Shown here piece after piece: positions 63,765-64,000 of a DNA stretch of 64,000 bases. Made by a program: the position numbers and the translations under genes. Origin of the DNA: an uncultured Litoreibacter sp. (GTDB lineage: Bacteria; Pseudomonadota; Alphaproteobacteria; Rhodobacterales; Rhodobacteraceae); NCBI RefSeq assembly GCF_947501785.1, contig NZ_CANMXB010000001.1, forward strand, positions 1,054,001-1,118,000, in the 5' to 3' direction. Positions within the stretch are counted from its first letter, which is position 1; each line of letters opens with the position of its first letter. The notes below the pieces were generated by a model that saw only the letters and a program-made list of their open reading frames with translations, did no database searches and was not told where the DNA came from.

Positions 63765-64000
63765 TCAGTCGGCCACCACGATTTTGCAATCCTTCGCCCC
63801 GTCGCCCGCCGCGGCACAAGCCTCCAGCGCGCGACCACCATCGCCACGGTCAAACCCGAAATTGCCAGTCTTGGCCGAGATCGCGAAAGCCTTTGGCGAC
63901 TTCAATTTGCGATACGGGCCACGCAGCGCCTTGTTCGCGGGGCCGCTCAGCGAGAACGTGTCTTCCTCAGACGTGCCCTTGGGCGTCACTTCCACAAGCA
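63765..64000 (-). CDS. C-terminal part of an unidentified, possibly DUF4189-like protein
   Basis: The gene runs off the right edge; about 78 codons of its end are visible. The repeated pattern AFAISAKTGNFGFDRGDGGRALEACAA and DCKIVVAD resembles repeats of DUF4189-like proteins, where Cys residues pair around a Gly-rich turn. It is upstream of hemA on the same strand. A function cannot be given from this fragment. Confidence 0.55.
   Translation of the reverse strand, partial: LVEVTPKGTSEEDTFSLSGPANKALRGPYRKLKSPKAFAISAKTGNFGFDRGDGGRALEACAAAGDGAKDCKIVVAD

Overview
The window looks like a chromosome segment of a marine alphaproteobacterium of the Rhodobacteraceae (Roseobacter group). The evidence is indirect but consistent. 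G+C is high, and several genes are typical of alphaproteobacteria: the F1-ATPase inhibitor zeta subunit (DUF1476), 5-aminolevulinate synthase for the C4 haem route, a DUF4167 protein, a methionine synthase split into separate genes next to DUF1638, an RNase E with a large acidic insertion in its S1 domain, and a GAAC-N7-GAAC LexA-type box. I see no prophage, insertion sequence, CRISPR array or rRNA operon. Two tRNA genes are present.

Layout. 1-11 kb: an aminotransferase cut by the left edge, an M48 metalloprotease, a VOC protein, rne, a DctB/DctD-type two-component pair, and purQ-purS-purC. 11-19.3 kb: the zeta subunit, then homocysteine methyltransferase, an APH(6)-like kinase, a radical SAM gene with a LexA-type box, and a corrinoid-protein operon that ends in DUF1638 and also carries an unrecognised 592-residue membrane protein. 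19.3-28 kb: sufE, a lipoprotein, rnd, purN-purM, tRNA-CAT, a TetR/ABM-domain pair sharing a repeated operator, an EnvZ-like kinase, an MBL hydrolase and tRNA-Asn.

28-35 kb is an iron/haem and copper-protein district. A small leftward hemP mini-operon faces a rightward FecB-FecC-FecD-type ABC importer whose last gene overlaps a pseudoazurin gene. A perfect 15-bp dyad lies between them. A Tat-exported multicopper oxidase converges on the pseudoazurin. 35-42 kb is a catabolic locus: a TAXI-type TRAP transporter, a GntR regulator, a short-chain dehydrogenase and an acyl-CoA ligase, with no substrate evident.

42-64 kb is mostly core housekeeping: ndk, an ABC-F ATPase, MarC, an aspartic protease, holC-pepA, the outer-membrane assembly operon lptF-lptG-lptD-surA-pdxA-rsmA, DUF4167, prfA-prmC, DUF1499, rodZ-like-ispG, and hemA. 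A partial gene runs off the right edge.

Most interesting points: the iron importer coupled to pseudoazurin and facing a multicopper oxidase; the split methionine synthase locus with its unknown membrane protein; the DctD-like regulator without a GAFTGA loop; a hidden hemP; and several precise operator-like repeats.
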